A program made the position numbers and the translations under genes. DNA of 64,000 nucleotides from Clostridiales bacterium (GTDB lineage: Bacteria; Bacillota; Clostridia; Oscillospirales; Acutalibacteraceae), in contig DUNN01000013.1 of the NCBI GenBank assembly GCA_012839345.1, positions 122,119 to 186,118 of the forward strand, written 5' to 3'. The notes under the pieces are model-generated. The model had not been told where the DNA came from. It worked only from the letters and a program-made list of their open reading frames with translations, and did no database searches. Below, one piece after another: positions 16,144-25,389 of this stretch. Within the stretch, counting starts at the first letter, position 1. Each line of letters begins with the position of its first letter.

Positions 16144-16172
16144 TTGAAAAAGATGAACACAATTTGTATAAT
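16144..16172 (+). promoter_or_regulatory. Promoter of the purine-type permease
   Basis: TTGAAA (16144-16149) and TATAAT (16167-16172) with a 17-base spacer. The short leader (about 60 bases) leaves no room for a purine riboswitch. Confidence 0.75.
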
Positions 16173-16236
16173 AATAATCACATTAAATCATTGCCAAACA
16201 AGATTTGGAGTGCTTCGATTTTAGGAGGATGTTAAA

Positions 16237-17679
16237 ATGGAAGAAAAAGCGTATCATCCAAAGGGCGATTTCTTTAATTTAAAAGGAAACAATACCAACG
16301 TCCGTACGGAAATTGCCGCGGGCGTTACTACTTTCTTTGCAATGGCGTATATCATCATTGTAAATCCGAACATGCTGAAACAGTCCGGCATGCCGTTTGG
16401 AGCGGTATTTCTGGCAACGATTATTGCTTCCGCTGTCGGAACGCTGGTTATGGCGCTGTTTGCAAATGTACCGTATGCACAGGCTCCGGGCATGGGCCTG
16501 AACGCTTTCTTTGTCTTCACTGTGTGCTTCGGCCTTAATTTTAAATGGCAGGAAGCGCTCGCCATGGTTTTCATCTGCGGCCTGATCAATATTCTGATTA
16601 CCGTAACAAAGATTCGCAAGCTGATCATCAAGTCGATTCCGGAAACACTCCAGAACGCTATCGGCGGCGGTATTGGCCTTTTTATTGCCTACATCGGCGT
16701 TAAAAATGCGGGCCTGATCAACTTTACCAGCGACCCGGGCACCTACACCCTTTTGGACAGCAAAACCGTTATTGCCAGCAGCGCGGCTGTTCCGGCGATT
16801 GTAAAGCTGAACACCCCCAGCGTGCTGCTTGCTCTTTTTGGCCTTGCGCTTACCGTCATCCTCCTGGTGAACAATGTTAAGGGCGCAATCCTGATCAGCA
16901 TTGCTGTGACCACTGTTTTGGGTATTCCCTTCGGTGTGACCCAGCTGGGCAGCAGCCTGAGCATTGGCGATGCGATCAGCCAGCTTCCCCAGACCTTCGG
17001 CGCTGCGTTCGGCGACCCCGGCATGGTCTCTCTGTTCTCAAATCCATCCCAAATTCCGCTTGTGTTAATGACGATTTTCGCATTCAGCCTTTCCGATACG
17101 TTTGATACCATTGGTACCTTCATCGGCACAGGCCGTAAGACCGGAATCTTTAGCGAGGACGACCAGAAGGCGCTGGAAGCCGGCGGCAACGGCTTCAAGT
17201 CCAAGATGGACCGCGCTCTGTTTGCGGACGCAACCGCAACTTCCATCGGTGCGATTTTTGGTACTTCCAACACCACCACTTATGTGGAAAGCGCTGCAGG
17301 TATCGGCGCAGGCGGCCGTACCGGCTTGACCAGCCTTGTGACGGCAATCCTCTTTATCCTTAGTGCGTTCTTTGCTCCGGTTGTCAGCGCAGTTCCTTCC
17401 GTCGCAACTGCTCCTGCACTGATTATTGTCGGCGTTATGATGCTCAGCTCCTTTACGGAAATCAACTGGGCCGACCTGGAAGAAGCCATCCCGGCATTCT
17501 TCGCCAGCGTGTTCATGGCATTCTTCTACAGCATTTCCTATGGCATTGCGGCGGGCTTTATTGTGTACTGCATCATCAAGACCTTCCGTGGAAAAGCAAA
17601 AGAAATTCACCCGATTTTGTGGGTTGCGACCGGCTTGTTTATTCTTAACTTTATCATTCTTGCCGTTATCCCGGCCTAA
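16237..17679 (+). CDS. Nucleobase permease, AzgA/PbuG type (NCS2 superfamily)
   Basis: 480 residues with about twelve to fourteen hydrophobic segments. The start NVRTEIAAGVTTFFAMAYII, PGMGLNAFFVFTV, and GTFIGTGRKTGI with the later FGTSNTTTYVESAAGIGAGG are hallmarks of the COG2252 branch, which transports hypoxanthine, guanine or adenine with protons. The exact purine cannot be told. It is a single gene with its own promoter (16144) and a strong terminator (17701); GGAGGATG precedes the start. Confidence 0.92.
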   Translation: MEEKAYHPKGDFFNLKGNNTNVRTEIAAGVTTFFAMAYIIIVNPNMLKQSGMPFGAVFLATIIASAVGTLVMALFANVPYAQAPGMGLNAFFVFTVCFGLNFKWQEALAMVFICGLINILITVTKIRKLIIKSIPETLQNAIGGGIGLFIAYIGVKNAGLINFTSDPGTYTLLDSKTVIASSAAVPAIVKLNTPSVLLALFGLALTVILLVNNVKGAILISIAVTTVLGIPFGVTQLGSSLSIGDAISQLPQTFGAAFGDPGMVSLFSNPSQIPLVLMTIFAFSLSDTFDTIGTFIGTGRKTGIFSEDDQKALEAGGNGFKSKMDRALFADATATSIGAIFGTSNTTTYVESAAGIGAGGRTGLTSLVTAILFILSAFFAPVVSAVPSVATAPALIIVGVMMLSSFTEINWADLEEAIPAFFASVFMAFFYSISYGIAAGFIVYCIIKTFRGKAKEIHPILWVATGLFILNFIILAVIPA

Positions 17680-17700
17680 AGCATCCGTTTGTCCCATTTG

Positions 17701-17738
17701 AAAAGCGGCTCCGTGCGTAAGCGCGGGGCCGCTTTTTT
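17701..17738 (+). terminator. Terminator after the permease gene
   Basis: AAAAGCGGCTCCGTGC, short loop, GCGCGGGGCCGCTTTTTT. Confidence 0.9.
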
Positions 17739-17942
17739 GGCGTAAATGGAAGCAACGCCGACCTATTTACTTTTATTTCACGGTCTTTCCTATTTTTCGG
17801 TCCATATGATATAATATACTAAAAGAAATGGAAATAATTTGCCGCGCGGCACTGAGCAATGCTTCGTCCGGATGGCAGAATAATTTTTACACAATGAGGA
17901 TACAAGAACCAAATACCATAACAGGTTAAATGAGGTGCAGGC

Positions 17943-18665
17943 ATGCCAAGATTTTTTATCGACTATGTTCCGGAAGAGCAAACCACGATTGTGGGGGACG
18001 ACGCCCGGCATATTTCGCGTTCCCTGCGGATGAAGCCGGGAGAGCGCTTAGTTCTGTGCGACAGCATCGGCACGGATTACAATTGTGAAATTACACGCAT
18101 TTCCGACGAAGGTGTTGTGGTGCGGGTGTTAAACTTCTGTAAAACGGTGGCGGAGCCCACGGTAAAGGTGACGATATACCAGGGGCTGCCCAAGGCCGAT
18201 AAAATGGACGGAATCGTGCAGAAATCTGTGGAAACCGGCGCAGTGCGGGTGGTGCCCGTGCTGTCCGGCCGCTGCGTTTCCCGCCCGGATGAAAAGTCCG
18301 CTGCCAAAAAGGTGGCACGCTGGCAGAAGATTGCGGAGGAAGCGGCTAAGCAGAGCGGCCGCGGTGTGATTCCACAGGTTTCTCCGCTGATGCCGTTCCG
18401 TGCGGCGGTGGAAGAAGCCGCACAAAACGGTTCCATCCTGCTGTTCTACGAAGGCGGCGGCAGCAGTATAGCCCAGCTGGTTAACCGCGAAAGCGGAAAC
18501 CTTGCGGTGTTTATCGGGCCGGAGGGCGGATTTGAGAAAAGCGAAGTGGATTTTGTCCTGCAAAACGGGGGACAGATCGGCACACTCGGCCCCCGGATTC
18601 TGCGTACGGAAACAGCGCCGATTGCGGCATTGGCCGCGATTATGTTGGCAAGCGGAAATATGTGA
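17943..18665 (+). CDS. rsmE: 16S rRNA (uracil1498-N3)-methyltransferase
   Basis: 240 residues. N-terminal PUA-like domain (HISRSLRMKPGERLVLCD) and C-terminal SPOUT trefoil knot with the SAM-binding loop IGPEGGFEKSEVDF and the tail LGPRILRTETAPIAAL. It methylates U1498 of 16S rRNA in the 30S decoding region. First gene of a three-gene unit with a GNAT protein and an SDR reductase; GAGGTGCAGGC precedes the ATG. Confidence 0.95.
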   Translation: MPRFFIDYVPEEQTTIVGDDARHISRSLRMKPGERLVLCDSIGTDYNCEITRISDEGVVVRVLNFCKTVAEPTVKVTIYQGLPKADKMDGIVQKSVETGAVRVVPVLSGRCVSRPDEKSAAKKVARWQKIAEEAAKQSGRGVIPQVSPLMPFRAAVEEAAQNGSILLFYEGGGSSIAQLVNRESGNLAVFIGPEGGFEKSEVDFVLQNGGQIGTLGPRILRTETAPIAALAAIMLASGNM

Positions 18666-18710
18666 CCGCGTGTTGCGCGGCAAAGAATTTCAAAAAAGGA
18701 AGGCGTTCGC

Positions 18711-19292
18711 ATGGAAATCAGGCCGATTACCAAAGAAAATCGCTTTGAAGTGAATAACTTTATTCGGGAGCACTGGTTTACAACGGAAATGGCAGTGCGC
18801 GGCGAGCTGGTGGACATGACCGGTTTGGATGGCTTTGTGGCGTACGAAAACGCAAGAATGATTGGGTTGATTACTTACCGTTTGGATGGCAAGGACTGCG
18901 AGATTATGTCGTTGGACAGTTTGAAGGAAAAGCGCGGAATCGGCTCTGCGCTGATGGCTATGGTTATCCGCACCGCGCGGGAACTTCACTGTGAAAAGGT
19001 AAAGCTGATTACAACGAACGACAATTTGAATGCCATGCGGTTTTACCAGAAACGCGGATTCGATATGGCCCGTCTTTACCGAAACGCCCTGGAGTCGGCC
19101 CGCAAGCTGAAGCCGGAAATCCCGCTTATTGGCGACCATGGGATTCCGCTGCGACATGAAATTGAATTTGAATATTTATTGTCGCCGCAAAAGGAACAAA
19201 TCGGCATCCATCTGCCCTCCGCTGAACGTAAAGATGCCGTGTTTGCCGTAGAGCTGCAGAACCGGCACTTTGAAACGGAGGGGAAATCTTGA
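18711..19292 (+). CDS. GNAT-family N-acetyltransferase
   Basis: 193 residues. The core motif EKRGIGSALMAMVIRTAREL (R-G-x-G-x-A type acetyl-CoA loop) is clear, followed by TTNDNLNAMRFYQKRGF. The last ~45 residues are an extra extension of unknown role. The acceptor is unknown. AAAGGAAGG lies before the ATG, and the stop overlaps the start of the next gene (TGATG). Confidence 0.88.
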   Translation: MEIRPITKENRFEVNNFIREHWFTTEMAVRGELVDMTGLDGFVAYENARMIGLITYRLDGKDCEIMSLDSLKEKRGIGSALMAMVIRTARELHCEKVKLITTNDNLNAMRFYQKRGFDMARLYRNALESARKLKPEIPLIGDHGIPLRHEIEFEYLLSPQKEQIGIHLPSAERKDAVFAVELQNRHFETEGKS

Positions 19293-20017
19293 TGCAAACC
19301 GCATTGATTACTGGGGCCTCACGCGGAATCGGGAGGGCTGCAGCCCGCCGCCTTGCGCAGGACGGCTTTCGCGTGGTCATCCATTATAACCGCTCCGCGC
19401 AGGAGGCGCAGCAGTTGGCGGATGAGCTGATCGCCGCGCACGGAGCCGACGCGGTTCGGCTGGCCAAAGCGGACGTAGCCGACCGCGATCAGGTTGCGCG
19501 CCTGTTTGAGGAAATTGGCACCGTGGACGTGCTGGTAAACAACGCTGGAATCGCGCAGCAAAAGCTGTTCACCGACCTGACGGAACAGGATTGGGACCGC
19601 ATGTTTAACGTGGACGTAAAGGGAGTGTTCCACTGCTGCCAGTTGGCGCTCCCACGCATGATTGCGAATAAACGCGGAAAAATCATCAATATTTCCTCTA
19701 TGTGGGGGCAGGTGGGCGCTTCCTGTGAGGTGCACTACTCTGCCGCAAAAGCGGCGGTGATTGGCCTAACGAAGGCGCTCGCAAAAGAGGTGGGCCCTTC
19801 CGGAATTCAGGTCAACTGCATCGCGCCGGGCGTGATTCAGACAGAAATGAACGCGCATCTAAGTCCGGAAACGATGGAAGAACTGCGGGAGGAAACCCCG
19901 CTGGAAACGCTCGGTACGCCGGAGGATGTTGCCGCGATGATTAGCTTTCTTGCCGGAAAGGAAAGTGATTTTATTACGGGTCAGGTGTTTGGCGTGAACG
20001 GCGGAATGATTATATAA
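19292..20017 (+). CDS. Short-chain dehydrogenase/reductase, FabG-like
   Basis: About 241 residues. The Rossmann motif TGASRGIG lies at residues 7-14, then DVLVNNAGIAQ, the catalytic serine in IINISSMWG, the YSAAK catalytic Tyr/Lys and the PGVIQTEMN loop. The closest known group is 3-oxoacyl-ACP reductase FabG and its stand-alone paralogs (for example YmfI); no fatty-acid genes are adjacent, so the substrate is open. The ATG overlaps the GNAT stop, with GGAGGGG upstream. Last gene of the rsmE unit. Confidence 0.88.
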   Translation: MQTALITGASRGIGRAAARRLAQDGFRVVIHYNRSAQEAQQLADELIAAHGADAVRLAKADVADRDQVARLFEEIGTVDVLVNNAGIAQQKLFTDLTEQDWDRMFNVDVKGVFHCCQLALPRMIANKRGKIINISSMWGQVGASCEVHYSAAKAAVIGLTKALAKEVGPSGIQVNCIAPGVIQTEMNAHLSPETMEELREETPLETLGTPEDVAAMISFLAGKESDFITGQVFGVNGGMII

Positions 20018-20154
20018 TCGCATCATAAAAATGACATTTTTTTCATATTGATTACAGTGCTGTCAAAATTGTAGACTTTCCTCATTATTCCATACTATAA
20101 TATTGCCCGGAGATATTTTAAGACCTATTTCAGGAATAACAGGAGATTTTTGGT

Positions 20155-21303
20155 ATGAAAAAGTGTGTTCTTTCCCTTGTGGCTTTGGTGTTTGCCATGT
20201 TACTGCTTTTGCCCGGATGCGCCGCGCCGGCTTCTGCAACGGCCGGTCAGCCGGTGCAGTCAGATCCGTTTTCGGTTCAGGTAAAGATGACCGATCAGCA
20301 GGATGGAAAAATTATGGTTCGGACCGCGACTCCTGTTTTTTCGGGATTTTCGGCGGCCGCGGAGTTGAATGAGAAGATTGCCAATTTGTCACAGGAAGGC
20401 ATTGCCCAGATGAAGGAAGAAACGAAGGATCTGGGGGAAACAGCCGGGGCGGACTCACTTTATTATTCCAGTTTTTTCGACTATTCCCGCAGTGGTGATC
20501 TGCTTTCCGTTTGGGTCAGCAGTGCAAACTATACCGGTGGTGCTCACGGAATGCACTGGATGAATTCCTTTACCGTGAATACCAAAACTGGGAAATTCTA
20601 TTCCACGCCCAGCGCCCTGTTCCAGGAGGAAGAATCAGGAACAAAGTGGATTACTGCGCAGATTTCGAAGAAAATCAGCGAACAGAAGGACGTTTATTTT
20701 CCAGAAGCACAGAAGACCTTAACGGACAAAAACGGTAAATACTCTTTCTATTTGGACGGCGACACGATGGTGGTCTATTTTGACCTGTATGAGCTGCAGC
20801 CTTACGCGGCGGGAATTCCGACTTTCGAGTTCCCTGCTAAGGAACTGGCGGAAAACGGCGTACCGCTGAAGGAAAAGCTTACTAATACGCAGCGGCGCGG
20901 CGCGGTACGGCTGAACGGAGAAGATATTTCCCTGAAGCATCCGGTGGTTTCCAATGACGACGGCGTATTCCTGCCGCTGGAAGAAACCGTTGCCCTGCTA
21001 GGGAAAAGCGTGGAAGTGCAGCAGGACAACTACTTTGTGAACGGTCAGCCCGCCCAAGTGGAAATGGTGGACGGTGTTGCGTATGCGCCGCTGACCTTTT
21101 TTACGCAGACGCTTGGGGAACTCGTATTTTACGACGATTCTGCGCTGCGGATTTTCCCCAAAACACCGAACTTTGTCCCCATGGGCGTTGGCGGCGGTTC
21201 GGCGGATTCGTCCAAGATTCCCGCAACATCTTCTAAAAAGAACGCCATGCTTATTTTTTCCGGTCCAAATATCTCCCGCTTTTCCAATGCGGCCGCCGTA
21301 TGA
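20155..21303 (+). CDS. Lipoprotein with PdaC/RsiV-like and copper-amine-oxidase-N-like domains
   Basis: 382 residues. Lipoprotein signal peptide with lipobox LLPGC (Cys at 22). Residues ~40-225 match the DUF4163/DUF3298 pair found in PdaC and RsiV, with the diagnostic ANYTGGAHGMHW. Residues ~245-335 form a copper-amine-oxidase N-terminal-like stalk (VFLPLEETVALLGK, then VAYAPLTFFTQTLGE). This suggests an exported, membrane-anchored wall-associated or sensing protein; no deacetylase domain is present. It is followed by another lipoprotein gene. Confidence 0.8.
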   Translation: MKKCVLSLVALVFAMLLLLPGCAAPASATAGQPVQSDPFSVQVKMTDQQDGKIMVRTATPVFSGFSAAAELNEKIANLSQEGIAQMKEETKDLGETAGADSLYYSSFFDYSRSGDLLSVWVSSANYTGGAHGMHWMNSFTVNTKTGKFYSTPSALFQEEESGTKWITAQISKKISEQKDVYFPEAQKTLTDKNGKYSFYLDGDTMVVYFDLYELQPYAAGIPTFEFPAKELAENGVPLKEKLTNTQRRGAVRLNGEDISLKHPVVSNDDGVFLPLEETVALLGKSVEVQQDNYFVNGQPAQVEMVDGVAYAPLTFFTQTLGELVFYDDSALRIFPKTPNFVPMGVGGGSADSSKIPATSSKKNAMLIFSGPNISRFSNAAAV

Positions 21304-21316
21304 AAACTTGATAACC

Positions 21317-21334
21317 GGAAAACCGAAGTTTTCC
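21317..21334 (+). terminator. Small hairpin after the first lipoprotein gene
   Basis: GGAAAAC, loop CGAA, GTTTTCC followed by CTTTCCC. Short stem; may only attenuate transcription. Confidence 0.35.
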
Positions 21335-21447
21335 CTTTCCCATGCTTTTCTGCAATTCCCACGATTCCCATACGGAGCATTTTGCTGTTTCAGTTTGGAA
21401 CCGCAAGCAGTGACCAGAATTTGTTGGAACGGAAAGGAAGAAACATA

Positions 21448-22485
21448 ATGAAAAAAAGACTTGCAGGAATCGCTTTTTTGATGAGCGTCGTACTGCTTGC
21501 GGCGTCTTTCACCGCGTGCAGTGCCGGCGGTTCCGGTGCGCCACAGGCGGCCAGCAGCATGGCTGCGGCCGAGGATGATCAGAACGGAGTGGTTTCGAGC
21601 GGTGCGGCTGCGGAAAACGGTTCCCTTGCGCTGGGGACGACTTCTGGCAGCACGAGCTCCGGGGCAGAAAGCCCTTCTTCCAACAGCGCCGCGGCTGCTG
21701 TACAGGCAAAAAGGAAAATTATTGAACGCCTGAATTATGTAATTGAAACCTTGAAATTTGACGAGGCGGTTGCACAGGTGCAGAACCTGTGTACCAGTTT
21801 AAACGGTTACATACAGGATTCCAACGTGACCGGGAGCGGAATTTTGGAAAAGGGCACACTGCGGCACGCCATCTACACGCTGCGCATTCCGCAGGAAAAC
21901 CTACCGCAGCTTAAGGAAAAGGCCAACACCATCGGCACGGTTTTAAGCTTTAGCAGCAGCAGCGAAAACGTAAGCGAACAGTATTACGACACCGAGGCGC
22001 GCCTAAAAAGCCTGAGAACCCAACAGGAGCGTCTGCTCGCGCTGCTGCAGAAATCCGGGTCGCTCACGGATATTATCGCGCTGGAAAAGGCGCTTGCCGA
22101 TGTGAATTACCAGATTGAGGAACTGACTGGAACGTTGAAACAGTACGATTCCCTAATTCAGTACAGCACGGTTACGATTCGGCTGAACGAAGTGATTCAG
22201 CCCACGCAAGTAGAACGCGAGCCGGTCACGCTCGGGGATAAAATCAGCCACACGTTCCGCCAGTCCGTTCATGGCTTGGCGTCCTTTGGGGAGGGACTTC
22301 TTGTTTTTCTGCTTGGTTGTTCCCCGGTGCTCATCTTTATTATTCTGATTGTGGCGGTGATCTACTGGTTTGCCTGGGGCAGAAAGAACCGCCGCAGGCG
22401 GCAAAAATCCCCGCAGCCGGTGGAGCCTGAGCATCTGGAAAAATCAAATCAAGCGGAAGAAAAGCATTCCGATAAAAATCTATAA
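21448..22485 (+). CDS. DUF4349-family lipoprotein
   Basis: 345 residues. Lipobox FTAC gives the lipid-anchored Cys near residue 23. A Ser/Ala/Gly-rich linker (to ~95) precedes the DUF4349 region: ERLNYVIETLKFDEAVAQVQ, GYIQDSNVTGSG, the coiled-coil-rich DTEARLKSLRTQQERLLALL and the TVTIRLNE strand. A C-terminal membrane helix (about residues 285-310, VLIFIILIVAVIYWFAW) and a basic tail end the protein. Function of DUF4349 is undefined. ATG at 21448 has GGAAAGGAAG upstream. Confidence 0.88.
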   Translation: MKKRLAGIAFLMSVVLLAASFTACSAGGSGAPQAASSMAAAEDDQNGVVSSGAAAENGSLALGTTSGSTSSGAESPSSNSAAAAVQAKRKIIERLNYVIETLKFDEAVAQVQNLCTSLNGYIQDSNVTGSGILEKGTLRHAIYTLRIPQENLPQLKEKANTIGTVLSFSSSSENVSEQYYDTEARLKSLRTQQERLLALLQKSGSLTDIIALEKALADVNYQIEELTGTLKQYDSLIQYSTVTIRLNEVIQPTQVEREPVTLGDKISHTFRQSVHGLASFGEGLLVFLLGCSPVLIFIILIVAVIYWFAWGRKNRRRRQKSPQPVEPEHLEKSNQAEEKHSDKNL

Positions 22486-22486
22486 C

Positions 22487-22534
22487 GAAAGCCCTAGTGT
22501 ACCCCCGGAATTTCCGGTGTGCACTGGGGCTTTT
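22487..22534. terminator. Terminator between convergent genes
   Basis: AAAGCCCTAGTGTACCCC and GTGTGCACTGGGGCTTTT form a long stem with inner CCGGAA/TTCCGG; T run on the plus side and A run on the other side. Confidence 0.8.
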
Positions 22535-22556
22535 ATTATGGCATGGGTTGTTTGAA

Positions 22557-23497
22557 TCAGCCGATTTTTTTCATTTCGTGCTTCAGGTTGGCATTTTGAT
22601 AGGTTGTGACAATCGAGGAGGTGCTTGCCACCAGCATGAGCAGATACCCGGCGGCAAGGTCGGTGAACACTGCACGGGAAATTTGCGATTCCTCCATAAA
22701 TTGCGGAATGGACTGAAACGCGTCGAAGAAAGTAATATCGAATTCCGCCTTGAACTGGTTGTAAATTTCCAGCGCGAGGGAGATATTTTCCGCAAAATAC
22801 AGCATTCCCACTGCAATTACAAGGGAAATAATCATTCCGGGAAGATTCAGCTTGCCGCCGAATTTTTCATATCCCTTCATACAGCAGATCGCCATGACAA
22901 AACCGACAATACCGGCAATGTAGCCAAGCTGGTACACAATTACCCAAAGGACCACGCCAATTAAGGAACCAAGCAGGGCACCCACAATACCGGCTGCAAC
23001 GTTGCTTTTTGTTTCCTTTATTTCCTGCTGCGCTATGGACAAATCGGTCTGCGCTTTTCCAAAGCAGGTGGAGCATATGGAAGTGCATCGGCCCGCCAGG
23101 CTGTAAATTCCAAGGTCATCATGACTTCCGCAGAATTCACAGCAGTTCACCATGGAGTTCGCGCGGCAGACGCTTACACAGGCGTTCACGGCCTCTTTCA
23201 GCGCTTCCATGCAGTTTTTGCCTTTGGCATTCGTTTGAATCGTAATGGTATTGCCGTCAAAAACGGCGGATTTCACAAGCGGATTTGTCTGTGGCATGGC
23301 ACCCAGGTGTTGTGCCACCACTTGTGCTTGCTCCGGAGTGCCACCGTTTATATGGAGCACAGTGAAAAAAGCCGCTGGTTGGGAACGTGGCGAATGACCA
23401 TATGATACCCCTGGTAATATCCGTAGACTGCCATCCTTTTTTGGTCAAACGTCATTCCCATTTCCTGCGCTAGGGATTTCAAGTTTACATAAGCCAT
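22557..23497 (-). pseudogene. Membrane protein gene with a one-base frameshift
   Basis: The well-placed start is the ATG at 23497 behind GGAGGG. From there 46 codons encode MAYVNLKSLAQEMGMTF and on to VIRHVPNQRLF, then hit a stop. The remaining 267 codons (from 23360) continue in another frame. Adding one A to the A6 run at 23365-23370 (T6 on the coding strand) joins them into an uninterrupted protein of about 313 residues. The body has a Cys cluster (CCEFCGSHD, CTSICSTCFG; residues ~120-150), then four membrane helices. No family recognised. Either a sequencing error, a true pseudogene or a slippage-controlled gene. Confidence 0.65.
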
Positions 23498-23669
23498 GGT
23501 AACCCTCCAAAATATTTTTCACCCTCATAAGGGGGTCTTCTACCGCAAATACCCGATGGGTTATTTTAATGCTTTTTCAGCAAACCCAGCTATTTTATCG
23601 GTTACACATGGATTGAATATATAGAAAATTATTCTGAAATCAAAAAATCAGCACAACGCCGCGATTTGG

Positions 23670-23850
23670 TTAACGTTCCGAAAAGAAATCGGTAGTTATT
23701 CCCAAATTTGTGATGCAGAAAAAAGCGTATCGGTTTGCCGTTCCTTTTTCATCCTCCTCATACAGTTTCCTTTGAATCCGGCTCCGGCTTTCCGCATCTG
23801 TAATTTCGCAGTCCGTTGTTTTAAAAGTCCCCCTTTACTGCTTTTTTCAT
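23670..23850 (-). pseudogene. Small gene with a one-base frameshift, unknown function
   Basis: An ATG at 23850 (17 bases after the GH39 stop, weak GGAAG site) gives MKKAVKGDF then a stop. Removing one C from the C5 run at 23829-23833 opens a frame of 59 residues that begins MKKAVKGTFKTTDCEI and ends GITTDFFSER, with stop at 23670. The charged, protein-like composition of the second part (IQRKLYEEDEKGTANRYAFF) supports a once-intact small protein. No family recognised. Confidence 0.4.
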
Positions 23851-23866
23851 AACAAGCTTCCACTAT

Positions 23867-25366
23867 TTAGAACTTGGTCAGTTTCAGAAAATATACGTCA
23901 TTTTCGTGCATTTCCCGCTGAAAGGAAAATGTGCCGTCAATTTTCACTGCTTGCCGCAGCAACGGGGCACCTTCGCAGCTTTCACGCAGATATTGTTCCT
24001 GCACGGGGGTTAAATCTGCCGGGCAGCCCAAATCGTGGTACAGGGTGTAAACGTCGTTCATCCGGTAACCTACGCCAAATAACTCCAACAGGTAGGTGCC
24101 GGGTTCCAGCCCCTCCACCTGGATACATGCGTCCGATACCGGCTTTGCGGGAAGGTCCCGGACAAAGTAATGCTGGTTTGCCTCTGCCTCGCTTTGCTGC
24201 GGGATGGTGTAGTCCCAGAACAGCACCTGAACGCCGCAGCCATCGCGGGCGCACAGGCTGTGGCGGTCGTCGCACGAAAGCAGGGAATCCCCCAGCCGGT
24301 GAAGAAACTGGTAAGCGAAAAAGGCAGGCTTTTTCAGCCCTTTCACGTTCATCAGGCCGAATCCGCCATGGAACGGCGCGGGGCCGGGACCGGCCTCTTC
24401 AAAAATATCGGAAAATGTCCAGTAGGACATGCCGTCCACATACCGGAACGCGTCTTTGATGCGCGTCAGCACAAAAGCGGCCTCGTGGTAGGAATCGTGC
24501 GCGTTGTCGCGGGAGGAATAGCTGGAGCTCCACTCTGTAAAGTAAAGCGGCAGCTGCGGCATACAGGACTGGTCAATTTGCTGCCGTACCCTGCGCATGT
24601 CGCCCGAAACGGAGGTTTCATCGGGAATCAGCCGCTGCAGATTTTCGCCGAATTCATCCACAAAGCCTTCCACACCGTAGGTGTGGGTGGTGATAAAATC
24701 AAGCGGCAGGTGCGCGTTTGCACACGCGCGGATAAACTCCGGCACCCAGGCGCAGCCTGCCGTAGCGGGGCCGCCCACCCGGTACTGGGGGCAAACGCTT
24801 TTAATCGCGCGGGCGGAAGCTTCATATAGGCGTAGATAATCCTCAAATGGGGTATCGGAAGCAAAGAACCCGTACAGATTCGGTTCGTTCCATACCTCGA
24901 AAAACCACTTTTTCACTTCTTCCTGCCCGTAGCGCTCCGTTACGTGCTGTGTAAACGCCCGAATCAGATCTTCCCATTTTTCCAAGCTTTTCGGCATGGT
25001 TACGTTGCCGCGCCAGAAAAAAATGGTTTTGTTCCCGCTTGCCAATTTGGAAGGGGTGAAGGAAAGCTCCACAAACGGGCGCACCCCAAGGCGCAGCATG
25101 GTGTCGTACAGCAGGTCGATGTACTGCCAGTTGTAAAAGGGAGTTCCCTCGCGGGTTTCCTGGTAAACCCCCATGTCGTCGTGGAACAAGCCATGAAAAC
25201 GCAGGTAGCGGAAGCCGCATTCTTCGTGTACCGTGCGCAGCTGCCGCTGGTTTTCGTTCAGCAGCGTTTCATAGGCTCGGCCGCCGCCAACGCAAAGGTT
25301 ACAACCTTGGAAACGGTCGGAACTTTCCCGGTCAACCTGGTTTGCATTTACCTGAATCAGACGCAT
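23867..25366 (-). CDS. GH39-family glycoside hydrolase (beta-xylosidase type)
   Basis: 499 residues, no signal peptide, so cytoplasmic. The TIM barrel shows the GH39 pair: acid/base Glu161 in FEVWNEPNL and nucleophile Glu278 in YFTEWSSSYS, with FRYLRFHGLFHDD and THTYGVEG as further family signatures. The C-terminal ~110 residues form the usual beta-sandwich. Known activities of GH39 include beta-xylosidase and alpha-L-iduronidase, so the substrate is an intracellular glycoside imported by a neighbour transporter; which sugar is unknown. It lies 23 bases downstream of the LacI gene and is probably co-transcribed with it. Confidence 0.88.
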   Translation of the reverse strand: MRLIQVNANQVDRESSDRFQGCNLCVGGGRAYETLLNENQRQLRTVHEECGFRYLRFHGLFHDDMGVYQETREGTPFYNWQYIDLLYDTMLRLGVRPFVELSFTPSKLASGNKTIFFWRGNVTMPKSLEKWEDLIRAFTQHVTERYGQEEVKKWFFEVWNEPNLYGFFASDTPFEDYLRLYEASARAIKSVCPQYRVGGPATAGCAWVPEFIRACANAHLPLDFITTHTYGVEGFVDEFGENLQRLIPDETSVSGDMRRVRQQIDQSCMPQLPLYFTEWSSSYSSRDNAHDSYHEAAFVLTRIKDAFRYVDGMSYWTFSDIFEEAGPGPAPFHGGFGLMNVKGLKKPAFFAYQFLHRLGDSLLSCDDRHSLCARDGCGVQVLFWDYTIPQQSEAEANQHYFVRDLPAKPVSDACIQVEGLEPGTYLLELFGVGYRMNDVYTLYHDLGCPADLTPVQEQYLRESCEGAPLLRQAVKIDGTFSFQREMHENDVYFLKLTKF

Positions 25367-25389
25367 AACAATTCGCTTCCTTCCGTATT

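Noticed and set aside
15911..16162. 83-codon minus-strand frame in the AT-rich gap
   Set aside because: No ribosome site, overlaps the permease promoter, AT-driven composition.
16173..16236. Purine riboswitch before the permease
   Set aside because: Only about 60 bases separate the promoter from the start; no aptamer core seen.
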